Assembly: GCF_014077005.1 (NCBI RefSeq)
Contig: NZ_JACGVC010000044.1
Span: 434,001-498,000 of the forward strand
Source: Colwellia sp. MB3u-45
GTDB taxonomy: Bacteria > Pseudomonadota > Gammaproteobacteria > Enterobacterales > Alteromonadaceae
Reading direction: 5' to 3'
Length of the DNA stretch: 64,000 nt
Shown: positions 28,227 to 36,402 of the stretch, one piece after another
How the letters are laid out: every line of letters starts with the position of its first letter
Position numbering within the stretch: the stretch's first letter is position 1
The notes under the pieces: model-generated
Told to the model about the DNA's origin: nothing
Databases searched by the model: none
The model's input: only the letters and a program-made list of their open reading frames with translations
Translations under genes and position numbers: made by a program

Positions 28227-29000
28227 TTAATGAGTTATTATCAAATTGAATTCTGCTAAGGCTGGTATTTCTAATTGCAGCTTGTTTTCTATCTGATCAA
28301 GTTTTAGTAAGCTTGCACAAATTATTGCCGCTTTATTTTCTAACGTATTAGCTTGGTTACTTATATCGATTTTTATATCATTACCCATTGATTCAATGCG
28401 CTGGTCAAAAGTTTCAACACGTTGTTCGGTACTTTGTTTTTCTTTATGGGTTATGGCTTCACCCACAGCGACTAAAATGTTACCGACAGAGTTAGTCACA
28501 ATAGTTTCGATTTCTTTTTTAAATTCACCAGCAAAAATCTCATCAAAATCATCAAAATCTTGTGGCGCAATATAGTAGCTTTCATCGCTATGGTTAAAGC
28601 GAGTACGTAGTCGCGATTTCATCTCATCAAACTTTTCTTGAAACTGTTGATGTGTAGCACTGTTTTCGCCAGTTAAGCTGCTGATCACTTTATTGACCGC
28701 TTTTAACCCGAGCTCAACACCTTCTATAGCGATTGAAACTATCGCAGGCACTTGTGATCTAATGCCGCGGGTATACTCGCTCAATTGACTTTTTTGTGCC
28801 TGGTTAAGCGCAACTTCACGGCCATAAACAAAAAGCTGATGTTGGCCATTTATTTGTACATAAGTTTGCCCCTGATTGACAATACGCAGGTGAGCTGGAT
28901 CGATAATAACACCATAATTAAAATTAATATCGCATTGTTGGGCGTTTGCTGCGCTCATAAACAAACATGTAACTAGTAAGCTGCGGGCGATAAATGCCAT
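28227..29000 (-). CDS. yggN: YggN-family (DUF2884) exported protein
   Basis: An exported protein with signal peptide MAFIARSLLVTCLFMSAANA and a mature N terminus QQCDINFNYGVIIDPAHLRI, which matches the YggN/DUF2884 family; QLFVYGREV and RSQVPAIVSIAIEGVELGLKAV are also family blocks. Function is unknown. I start at the ATG at 29000 (257 aa): it has GGAG eight bases upstream, begins a proper signal peptide and avoids overlap with the preceding gene, whereas an upstream ATG at 29054 would add a charged 18-residue leader. Confidence 0.85.
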   Translation of the reverse strand: MAFIARSLLVTCLFMSAANAQQCDINFNYGVIIDPAHLRIVNQGQTYVQINGQHQLFVYGREVALNQAQKSQLSEYTRGIRSQVPAIVSIAIEGVELGLKAVNKVISSLTGENSATHQQFQEKFDEMKSRLRTRFNHSDESYYIAPQDFDDFDEIFAGEFKKEIETIVTNSVGNILVAVGEAITHKEKQSTEQRVETFDQRIESMGNDIKIDISNQANTLENKAAIICASLLKLDQIENKLQLEIPALAEFNLIITH

Positions 29001-29040
29001 AGCAAAACTCCATATTATATCGGATTTGTAGCGGGAATTA

Positions 29041-30726
29041 TTATATTGAAACAAGTGGTTCTATATGAACTTTCTGGTCTTTGTAAATGAAACGACTGGG
29101 GCCATATTCACGGCGAGTTTTATCGTGAGATTCACCAATGATAACTTTTACACCATGATACACTTTTTCGCTTGCTTCAACACAACCACTGGTCATATAT
29201 TCTTGCAGCTTCTCTTTATCTGACTCTTTTTCGGCGCTAAACTCAGCCATTTTTTTCGAATGATAACGGTAAGTGGAGATAACTTTTGCCAATATTTCTG
29301 GTTTTGCTTTATCTTTGGGGAGTTTTTTTAGTTTAATCACAGTATCTTTCAGCCCTAAAAGGGTATCCGACTCAGCTTTTACAGCCAGATCAATTTCTAC
29401 AATTTTAGCTAAGCAATCGTGCATTCTATCGGCAAAAGTTATAATGGTCATACTGCCAGCTGTTGCACCTATTATACCTGCATGCACCGATTTTCCTGCA
29501 CTAATATAGCCAGCAATAAGTTTACCGTTGGCTTTTTCTTCGCGGCCAACCCATACCGTTTTATTAACCTTTACTATGCTATGCATTATTTGATTTTCAA
29601 TTCGTAATGAGTCACAGGTGATATCGGCGTATTGGCAATATTTGGCAAAAACCTTACCATTGGCTTTAATATGAGCACTTAAGTGGATTTTAGAAATATC
29701 GACTGATTCAACTTCTTGTTTTTTACCAATAATACCTTTGCCAATAGTTATATCTCCACCAGCATCTAGCGTAGCAGATTCAACGAAACCGCCAATTGAA
29801 ATGTCACCTGTAGCAACTACTTTCATGCCTTCACCAATGTCACCATCTATAATGACACTACCTTTAAATTTAACATGGCCAGTACCGACATCAACATTTT
29901 TAAGATGGTAAACACTGTCAACCTCCATACCGTTTTCAATAATACGAGGTAGGCCAACCAAGGTAGAAACTAAAATGCTGCTGTTTTTTGGGCTTAAAGC
30001 GGTTCCTTCACCAACTAATATGTCAATATCTGTACCAGGTGTAGAGTCTAATATATCGCCGGTGACGGTATAGCCTGGAATACCATTAGTCAGTGGGATT
30101 TTTTTAGCGAGAGGATCACCTATTTTTACACAGATAATATCACCAAGATCGCGCATATCTACACTACCATCATCACGTTTTTTGGGTTTTAATATTCTAT
30201 CTTGTGCACTCTCTACTAAGAGTTTTACATAGGCATTTTTACCCTCTATCGGTAATTTTCCGTGCGCTATTTCACACTTTACCATCGAACCGGCGGGCTC
30301 TTTAGCTGCCCGTTTGGCAAGTGATATTAATTGTTCTTTACTAAAACCTTTATAAACCTTAGCGGCTTGAGCCGCATCGAGTATTGCTTTTGCGCTCATG
30401 TGTTGGCCACCAAGCGCGGTTGTAACTTCTGCTGAAGCTGACATTTTGTCGTCAGCAATTTCAATTAAAAACGTAGCATCGCGCCGCTCAAGTATTTGGT
30501 ATTTTATTTCACGACCAGTATGATTTTCTTTTAACGGTTTTAAAACACTTTCTAGTTCAGCGATGGCATTTTTAATATTAGCCTCAACAGCATATAAATG
30601 ACTGTATTGAGAGTTATTAATTAGCTCATGTATATCAGCTTCCGTTAGGGGGGTCTTCGTTTTTATCGGAGACAACACTAGGTCGATGTTATTGACTTCG
30701 TTACTTACTAAACTTACCTTGCTCAC
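29041..30726 (-). CDS. FapA family (DUF342) protein
   Basis: A 561-aa protein with an N-terminal alpha/beta region and a central right-handed parallel-beta repeat region (about 260-400; SVIIDGDIGEGMKVVATGDISIGGFV, LDAGGDITIGKGIIG, ISAGKSVHAGIIGATAGS) typical of DUF342/FapA, then a coiled-coil (about 420-510) and a short C-terminal strand domain. Members are linked to flagellar or polar assembly, but no flagellar gene is near. The start is GTG at 30726 with ggag ten bases upstream. Its 5' end lies in a 76-base tandem duplication (30711-30862). Confidence 0.85.
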   Translation of the reverse strand: MSKVSLVSNEVNNIDLVLSPIKTKTPLTEADIHELINNSQYSHLYAVEANIKNAIAELESVLKPLKENHTGREIKYQILERRDATFLIEIADDKMSASAEVTTALGGQHMSAKAILDAAQAAKVYKGFSKEQLISLAKRAAKEPAGSMVKCEIAHGKLPIEGKNAYVKLLVESAQDRILKPKKRDDGSVDMRDLGDIICVKIGDPLAKKIPLTNGIPGYTVTGDILDSTPGTDIDILVGEGTALSPKNSSILVSTLVGLPRIIENGMEVDSVYHLKNVDVGTGHVKFKGSVIIDGDIGEGMKVVATGDISIGGFVESATLDAGGDITIGKGIIGKKQEVESVDISKIHLSAHIKANGKVFAKYCQYADITCDSLRIENQIMHSIVKVNKTVWVGREEKANGKLIAGYISAGKSVHAGIIGATAGSMTIITFADRMHDCLAKIVEIDLAVKAESDTLLGLKDTVIKLKKLPKDKAKPEILAKVISTYRYHSKKMAEFSAEKESDKEKLQEYMTSGCVEASEKVYHGVKVIIGESHDKTRREYGPSRFIYKDQKVHIEPLVSI

Positions 30727-30862
30727 AAGCCTATAACTCCATTATTTTATAAAATTTACTATTCCCTGAATATAATTCTCTTGATGAACTTACCTTGCTC
30801 ACAAGCCTGTAACTCCATTATTTTATAAAACTTATTATCCCTAAATATAATTCTCTTGATGA
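30711..30862 (-). repeat. 76-base tandem duplication at the 5' end of the FapA-like gene
   Basis: Bases 30711-30786 and 30787-30862 are near-identical direct repeats with only a few substitutions. Each copy holds the end of the upstream 108-aa gene, the spacer, the ribosome-binding site and the first codons of the FapA-like gene. The outer copy therefore gives a second GTG start that opens the short ORF listed at 30731-30802. Confidence 0.9.
30731..30802 (-). CDS. Chimeric 23-codon leader ORF created by the duplication
   Basis: From the duplicated GTG at 30802, preceded by its own ggag-type ribosome-binding site (shifted by substitution in this copy), an ORF reads MSKVSSSRELYSGNSKFYKIMEL and stops with TAG four bases before the GTG of the FapA-like gene. 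The first five residues copy that gene's own N terminus. Placement suggests translational coupling or a decoy initiation site; whether it is translated is unknown. Confidence 0.4.
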   Translation of the reverse strand: MSKVSSSRELYSGNSKFYKIMEL

Positions 30863-31167
30863 ACTTTAATAAAATTTTCGGTGTTTATTTTTGAATAATC
30901 TAATTTATATTCTTTATTGTCTAATGCCTCGATAAACACTAAAGTTTTTTCTTGGCCAAACACGTCAGGTTTACACAAATCAATAAGTTCTTGATGGGCT
31001 CTTTTTGCATCTATGCGTTTTTCTGGTAAAACACCTTTATATAAATCAATACCTGTATGGCTTACTATTATCACTGGATGATCACCGTTAACCAAAAGTA
31101 GATCAATTTTTCTGTTTTTATGAATAATAGTGTTACGGCCACTGACTCTAAAGTTTTTATCGTTCAA
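30841..31167 (-). CDS. Conserved-looking hypothetical protein (108 aa)
   Basis: I do not recognise this small mixed alpha/beta protein. It is basic at its N terminus (MNDKNFRVSGRNTIIHKNRKID), has alternating strands LLLVNGDHPVIIVSHTGIDLYKG and KTLVFIEALDNKEYKLDY, and lacks signal or membrane segments. A ribosome-binding site (gggag) precedes the ATG. It lies upstream of the FapA-like gene on the same strand and is likely co-transcribed with it; its last codons fall in the 76-base duplication. Confidence 0.65.
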   Translation of the reverse strand: MNDKNFRVSGRNTIIHKNRKIDLLLVNGDHPVIIVSHTGIDLYKGVLPEKRIDAKRAHQELIDLCKPDVFGQEKTLVFIEALDNKEYKLDYSKINTENFIKVHQENYI

Positions 31168-31394
31168 AGTACTCTCCCTATGATAATGAGTGACTTGTCA
31201 CTTTAACTTGTTGTCAAAGCAAATTTTGCTGCTAATGTTTAAATATATTATTTTATATTAATATCAGCTTGCAATAAGATTAAAATTTAATGGTTCTAAA
31301 TATATAAAGATTTGAATCACTAAGCAATATAAAACCGCTCGCTTACCTCAATTTGCCTTATAGATTAACTTATACGGTCCTAGTATGGTTCATC

Positions 31395-32645
31395 TTAACT
31401 ATTTATTAACATCCTTCGAATTAAGTCTAAACTGCGAGCAGCAACCACCTGCTGAAAATGTTGTCTAGCGACAGGGATACAATAATACTTCGCCTGTAAC
31501 GCTTGTTTGTTACCCCAAGCTATCCATACCGAGCCGACAGGTTTGTCTTCTGTAGCGCCATCTGGCCCTGCTATACCAGACACAGCGATGACATAATCAG
31601 CATTCGACTTAGCTAAAGCTCCTTTGGCCATGGCTAACACGGTTGCCTTACTAACCGCGCCGTGGCTAATTAAAGTTGCCGCCGGCACATCAAGCATTTC
31701 ACTTTTCATCTTATTGGAGTAAGTGACAAAGCCAGCTTCAAAAACTGCTGAAGCGCCAGCTATAGCCGTTATTTGACTGGCAATTAGTCCGCCAGTACAA
31801 GATTCTGCAAGGGTAATTTTTTGCTGTGACTTAATGAGTAAGGGGACAAGGTAATCAGCGATTGTTACATGGTTACTTTTACCTGTTGTGAGTATATGAC
31901 TACCTAACAAGTTACTCAGCTTATGCTGCCATTGCGCTAATAGCTCTTTACCTTTTGGGCATTGAACGCTTAATTTCACTTCCAACAATGGCATCGCAGC
32001 GCGAAAACCAATCGCTATTTCATTAGGCCAGTCAGGCAACTTGTCATTGATCAGTGCCTGTAATGTTGACTCACCCATACCAAAAGTCTGCAAACGGATG
32101 AGATTTTGTTTGTTTGTTATTGGAAATAATTGCTGCAAGCTAGGAATAATTTCATCTTTTAGCATGTGGCTTAATTCACTTGGCACCCCAGGGGTACAAA
32201 TAATCAGACACTGGCCTAATTGAATACGAATACCGACAGCGCTGCCAGTGGCATTATCAACAATTTCACTGCCTAAGGGTAAGTAAGCTTGTTTTAAATT
32301 AGGTTGATTGAGTTGAGTGTTTCTACGCTTGGCCCATTTTTTTAAGTGTGAATGTGCTTGTGGATCAAGGTGTAAGTCAACACAGCAAGCTTGTGCTAGT
32401 GCTTGTGATGTAAGATCATCAATCGTTGGGCCAAGGCCACCATTAATGAGTAATACATCTGCTGTTTGACTAAGTTGAACTATTTCTGCACATAAAAGTG
32501 CTAGATCATCAGCAATGGTTACTTTTTTATTGATAGTTAAGCCAATGTCATTGAGCTGTTGTGCAAACATTACTGAGTTTGTATCAATAACATCGCCGTT
32601 CATCAATTCGTTACCGGTTAACAGTATATTCACCTGAGTAGTCAT
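31395..32645 (-). CDS. cinA: CinA-family protein (MoaB-like plus PncC domain)
   Basis: A 416-aa two-domain protein. The N-terminal COG1058 molybdopterin-binding-like domain (ILLTGNELMNGDVIDTNS, INGGLGPTIDDLT, CTPGVPSELSHML) is associated with ADP-ribose pyrophosphatase activity. The C-terminal PncC/CinA-C domain (TLAESCTGGLIASQITA, VTYSNKMKSEML, AVSGIAGPDGATEDKPVGSVWIAW) is an NMN amidohydrolase for pyridine nucleotide salvage. It is monocistronic. Confidence 0.93.
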   Translation of the reverse strand: MTTQVNILLTGNELMNGDVIDTNSVMFAQQLNDIGLTINKKVTIADDLALLCAEIVQLSQTADVLLINGGLGPTIDDLTSQALAQACCVDLHLDPQAHSHLKKWAKRRNTQLNQPNLKQAYLPLGSEIVDNATGSAVGIRIQLGQCLIICTPGVPSELSHMLKDEIIPSLQQLFPITNKQNLIRLQTFGMGESTLQALINDKLPDWPNEIAIGFRAAMPLLEVKLSVQCPKGKELLAQWQHKLSNLLGSHILTTGKSNHVTIADYLVPLLIKSQQKITLAESCTGGLIASQITAIAGASAVFEAGFVTYSNKMKSEMLDVPAATLISHGAVSKATVLAMAKGALAKSNADYVIAVSGIAGPDGATEDKPVGSVWIAWGNKQALQAKYYCIPVARQHFQQVVAARSLDLIRRMLINS

Positions 32646-33134
32646 ATAGCGCCAAAATTCAATTGTAATATGGCTTTCATGTTAGCGAAAAAGTGGCTTG
32701 ATTGCGCTGTAAATTTAGCTGATTGTTTTATTGTTTTTCACCTGATTGCCGTATTGTCATTATAGATAATAAATATAATGCAAAATGAGCGATTAATAGC
32801 AAAAAACAAAAGTAGAGGGGTTATTAAGTGTGTTTTTTTACCTTGTGGCTCTTTCATCTGTCACTATCACTCTTACTAACATAGAGGCTAAAGCCTGTAT
32901 TATATGGTAATCTTGATGATAGCAATGCTTAAGTGAAAATAGTCAAGCCGTACTAAAATAAAGCAGAAATACACTATTGTTGAAATACGAGCAAAAGTTG
33001 TTGAAATACGAGCAAAAGTTGTTGAAATACGAGCAAAACTTTTGAAACACTAGCCAATTTTTAGTCCAATACCCAAGCCTGCAGCTTGAAGTGGCTTGGC
33101 TATATCACTATGAATTAATAAGACTTTTTATAAA
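32646..33134. other. 489-base divergent intergenic region
   Basis: There is no supportable gene in this AT-rich interval between cinA and the 131-aa gene. Its only distinct structure is a triple 21-base direct repeat (32977-33039), listed separately. Confidence 0.5.
32977..33039 (+). repeat. Three 21-base direct repeats upstream of the 131-aa gene
   Basis: The unit ttgttgaaatacgagcaaaa plus one base occurs at 32977-32997, 32998-33018 and 33019-33039; the third differs only in its last base, and a degenerate ttttgaaacac follows. The 21-base period is two helical turns, so any bound protein would face one side of the DNA. It ends 95 bases before the next gene. Confidence 0.85.
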
Positions 33135-33530
33135 ATGACCAAGAAAATACAGTCGTACCATCGCACACTTTTGTTTGGTAAATGGTATCGCAGCGAACGA
33201 GATGACGAAGGTTACATGTTTACCGAGTTTGCAGAAATTTCAGCTGATGGCCGCTATGAATTTACTTTTATGCAGCATGACGACCATGGCACGGTTTCAG
33301 AACAATCGGTAGAATCAGGTGATTGGGGTTTAGTAGGCGATATTCATTTTACCATTAGTAAGAGTGAATTTGTCAATGATGAACATTATGCGGCGGACTT
33401 AGAGCATGATGATAATTATCATGCTTATCGCGTACTGACCTTAAATAGCCAAATTTTTGAATATCAACACATCTTAAGTAATGAAGTGTTTATCCTACGC
33501 CGAGTTATTGATAATATTGCCTTAAGTTAA
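33135..33530 (+). CDS. Hypothetical acidic protein (131 aa)
   Basis: Not recognised. It is a soluble, Glu/Asp/His-rich protein with alternating beta strands (LLFGKWYRSER, AEISADGRYEFTFMQHDDHGTV, GDWGLVGDIHFTISKSEF, YRVLTLNSQIFEYQHI) that resembles a lipocalin-like or calycin-type beta barrel in pattern only. There is no signal peptide. It stands alone behind a triple direct-repeat array. The start is uncertain because no strong ribosome-binding site is visible. Confidence 0.65.
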   Translation: MTKKIQSYHRTLLFGKWYRSERDDEGYMFTEFAEISADGRYEFTFMQHDDHGTVSEQSVESGDWGLVGDIHFTISKSEFVNDEHYAADLEHDDNYHAYRVLTLNSQIFEYQHILSNEVFILRRVIDNIALS

Positions 33531-33597
33531 ACTTATTTAAACTAATACAAGGGCAAAAGTATCGTCTTCTTGTTATCAGTTTCCATTTATCATTTTT

Positions 33598-34518
33598 ATG
33601 AGAGTTCGGATGAAGCAATTTAAAGCAGCCAGTTTAATGACGGCAATCAAAACACCATTTAATGTCAAAGGCGAGATAGATTTTAATACTTATGATCAAT
33701 TGGTCGCTAAACAGATTAAAGCCGGTGTTGATGGCATTGTTGTTGGCGGTACTACAGGTGAAGGACACTTGCTTACTTGGGAAGAACATTTAATCCTTAT
33801 TGCTCATAGTGTTCACAAACATGGTAAAGATTTACTTATTATCGGTAATACCGGTAGTAACAACACTAGAGAAGCTATTAAAGCGACACAATATGGTTTT
33901 GCTGCCGGTATGGATGCAACACTACAAATTAATCCCTATTATGGTCGCAGCTCATCTGAAGGTGTCATAGCGCATTTTGAAAAATTGCTTGATATTGGCC
34001 CCACTTTTATTTACAACGTGCCAAGCCGCACAGGTCAGGATTTAACGCCCGAGTTAATTGAGCCATTATCAACACATAAAAACTTTATCGGTGTTAAAGA
34101 ATGTACCGGTAATGAGCGCATTGCCTATTATGAAGAGCGAGGCATTGCGTGCTGGTCTGGTAATGATGATGAAAGTGCCGCTGGGCGCCATCAGTATGGC
34201 TCTCATGGTGTTATTTCGGTAACTTCTAATATTGTTCCTAACTTAATGAGACAATTAATCGATGCGCCAAACGACAGTTTACAGCAAAGTATGGAACCGT
34301 TAATGCAATGGCTTTTTTGTGAACCGAACCCCATTGGTATTAATACCGCACTCATGATGACAGGTGCTGTAGCGCCTATTTTCAGAATGCCTTATAAAGC
34401 ATTAACTAAAGTGCAGCGTGAACAAGGTCTAGCCCTACTTGCCAATATTGCTAAAGATGAACTTGTAGGTGATAAACTGATGTTAATGGCAGATGATGAT
34501 TTTCAATATTGTTGTTAA
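33598..34518 (+). CDS. dapA: 4-hydroxy-tetrahydrodipicolinate synthase, plant-like type
   Basis: DapA condenses pyruvate with aspartate semialdehyde in lysine/diaminopimelate synthesis. The Schiff-base Lys is in GVKECTGN, the catalytic Tyr/Arg in IYNVPSRTG and the Thr in GGTTGEGHL. The blocks TAIKTPF, WEEHLILIAHSV, GNTGSNNTREAIKAT, WSGNDD, GVISVTSNIVPNLMR, MQWLFCEPNPIGINTALM and VGDKLMLMADDDF follow plant chloroplast DapA far more closely than E. coli DapA (remembered comparison). The start may be 33598 (306 aa) or the ATG at 33610. No other lysine genes adjoin it. Confidence 0.85.
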   Translation: MRVRMKQFKAASLMTAIKTPFNVKGEIDFNTYDQLVAKQIKAGVDGIVVGGTTGEGHLLTWEEHLILIAHSVHKHGKDLLIIGNTGSNNTREAIKATQYGFAAGMDATLQINPYYGRSSSEGVIAHFEKLLDIGPTFIYNVPSRTGQDLTPELIEPLSTHKNFIGVKECTGNERIAYYEERGIACWSGNDDESAAGRHQYGSHGVISVTSNIVPNLMRQLIDAPNDSLQQSMEPLMQWLFCEPNPIGINTALMMTGAVAPIFRMPYKALTKVQREQGLALLANIAKDELVGDKLMLMADDDFQYCC

Positions 34519-34570
34519 AAAACCTAAAACCTAAGCGTTAAGTTTATAAGCTAACCAGGTCTTAAAAATG

Positions 34571-34606
34571 AAAAAAACAGTGAGCTTATGCTCGCTGTTT
34601 TTGTTT
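34571..34606. terminator. Bidirectional terminator between dapA and the RluA-family gene
   Basis: AAAACAGTGAGC and GCTCGCTGTTTT pair (one G-T) around a TTAT loop, with A and T tracts outside. It separates convergent genes. Confidence 0.8.
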
Positions 34607-34689
34607 CTAAGGCTATAACTAGTTTATAACTAGTCTAAAAGTAAATTAAAAGTAAATTACAAGTCAGCTAAATTTACTTGAACTTGCTG

Positions 34690-35577
34690 CTAATCGAGCA
34701 ATTTTGCTAATTGCGGGTGAAGTGCTATCGGCAGAGAAAAGTGCTGCTCAGTTTTGTTTGTTGGACAGATAAATTTCAGCTGTACGGCGCAAAGTTGTAA
34801 ATCTACTGGCTCATCAGCGTCGTTAAGTTGATTTAGCTCTGCTGCCTTGCCATGCAGTCGGTCGCCAACCACGGGCAAGCCGATACTAGCAGCATGAATG
34901 CGTATTTGATGCTTGCGACCAGACTCAATGTTAACTTGCAGTAAAGATAAATTGCTTGCTTGGTGATGTTCAAGGCAAAGAAAATGACTGCGAGCGTTTT
35001 TATCATCAATAGCCAAGTCAATAGTGTCAGGTTGCGGACGCTGCTGGTGATCGCCATGAACAATAACATGATAGGTTTTTTCTACTTGGTTTTGCTCAAA
35101 CATCATACTTAATGCCCGTGCGGCACTTTTACTGTGAGCAACTAAAATTAAGCCAGTGGCGGCACGGTCAAGACGATGTACGGGGAAAACTGGCCGTTCA
35201 GGAAGCAAGTTTTTTTGTGCCCAGCGCGTTACGGTGCAATGGTCACTCCACTTTGAGCCCTGAGACAACATGCCGTAAGGTTTATACCAAACACTGTAAT
35301 CACTTAAGTCGGCGATTAATATTGCCGGTGTTGGGGTTTGAGATAAAACATCCACGTCATAATAAAAATGCAGTTTATCGTCGATATGTAATTTTTTTTT
35401 CAGGCGACGGCAGCGTTGTGTCGTTTTACCGCGGCTATGCCATAATGCGCCTTTATCAATCGCTTTTTTTATTTCACCGACGCTTAAGTCACATTGAATT
35501 TGCAGCGCTTCAACGATATTTATCGCGCGATCAATATTGATATGGCATTCAAATTTTTTCAAAATAAATCTACTCAA
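34690..35577 (-). CDS. RluA-family RNA pseudouridine synthase
   Basis: A 295-aa enzyme with a short S4-like N-terminal region (about 20-75) followed by the RluA catalytic domain. The catalytic Asp is in VHRLDRAATGLIL. The closing motif ESGRKHQIRIHAASIGLPVVGD is diagnostic of the family. The target uridine cannot be told from the sequence; it is not clearly RluA, RluC or RluD. The gene is monocistronic and convergent with dapA. Confidence 0.88.
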   Translation of the reverse strand: MSRFILKKFECHINIDRAINIVEALQIQCDLSVGEIKKAIDKGALWHSRGKTTQRCRRLKKKLHIDDKLHFYYDVDVLSQTPTPAILIADLSDYSVWYKPYGMLSQGSKWSDHCTVTRWAQKNLLPERPVFPVHRLDRAATGLILVAHSKSAARALSMMFEQNQVEKTYHVIVHGDHQQRPQPDTIDLAIDDKNARSHFLCLEHHQASNLSLLQVNIESGRKHQIRIHAASIGLPVVGDRLHGKAAELNQLNDADEPVDLQLCAVQLKFICPTNKTEQHFSLPIALHPQLAKLLD

Positions 35578-35759
35578 TTAATAATTAATGCTTAGTTTAA
35601 CAAATTTCTTCCGATAATTGGCATGGCTAAAAGCAACTTATTATAGCTGCAAGGGAATATTGACGATAAATATGTTTAATTAAGTGTAATTGCCCTTGGT
35701 TTTTAACTTCAGAGAAAGATAAAATACCCGCAACAGTAAAACTAATATGAGCACAAGCT

Positions 35760-36110
35760 ATGCAACGTAACGAAAAATTATTTCCACTTGATAATGTCGG
35801 TAATGCACTATGGGAGATGTTAAATAGTGGTGATGATTTAACTATTGAACGCGAGTTTGAATTTTCCACCATTTTCTCAAGCCAAGACCAAGCCTTAAAA
35901 TTTGGTCAGTTACTGTTAGAAAATAATCAGAAATTATCTTTTTGTCCTTATGAAGGCGATGACAATCTTCCTTGGGAAATTACTGCATATCCTTTTATGT
36001 CAGCGAGTTATGAAAATATAGCCGCTTATCAAGAGCTACTAATGACTAGCGCGACTCCCTTTTCTGGCCAGTATGACGGCTGGTATTGTGTTGATGCGAG
36101 CAAAACCTAA
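35760..36110 (+). CDS. RraB-like ribonuclease E inhibitor family protein
   Basis: A 116-aa acidic protein matching the RraB fold in pattern: FPLDNVGNALWEMLNSGDDLTIEREFEFSTIFSSQDQAL, then a second ferredoxin-like unit (PWEITAYPFMSASYENIAAYQELL) and a YDGWYC end. RraB binds RNase E and modulates mRNA decay; whether this copy is the functional RraB or a paralogue is unknown. The next small gene follows after 16 bases and is probably in the same transcript. Confidence 0.7.
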   Translation: MQRNEKLFPLDNVGNALWEMLNSGDDLTIEREFEFSTIFSSQDQALKFGQLLLENNQKLSFCPYEGDDNLPWEITAYPFMSASYENIAAYQELLMTSATPFSGQYDGWYCVDASKT

Positions 36111-36126
36111 AGGTTGAGAATTTTTT

Positions 36127-36339
36127 ATGGATGAACAACAGTTTGATCGTCTAAAAAGTGTCAGCGCTAAATCATTTAATGATCAAAAAGCCTTGATAAA
36201 AAAAGTGCTAGCGGGACGCGACATGGCATGTAAGCAATGTGGAACATTTATCAGAGTTACTTTGCCTGAAGACAAAAAAACCACAGGTTTATTCTGTGCT
36301 AAAGGTTGCACGAATATCGCTTTAGATTTTGTCATATAA
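36127..36339 (+). CDS. Small zinc-ribbon-like protein (70 aa)
   Basis: Not recognised by name. It has a charged helical N-terminal half and then a probable four-Cys metal site: CKQCG, then CAKGC about 20 residues later. A ribosome-binding site (aggttgag) lies a little ahead of the ATG. It follows the RraB-like gene closely, so an RNA-related accessory role is possible but only inferred from position. Confidence 0.7.
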   Translation: MDEQQFDRLKSVSAKSFNDQKALIKKVLAGRDMACKQCGTFIRVTLPEDKKTTGLFCAKGCTNIALDFVI

Positions 36340-36402
36340 CGAGTTAAGTGATTTTTATTAGCTCGAATGTTTGACCTGACCTAGCTCGTTATATTTTATT
36401 TG

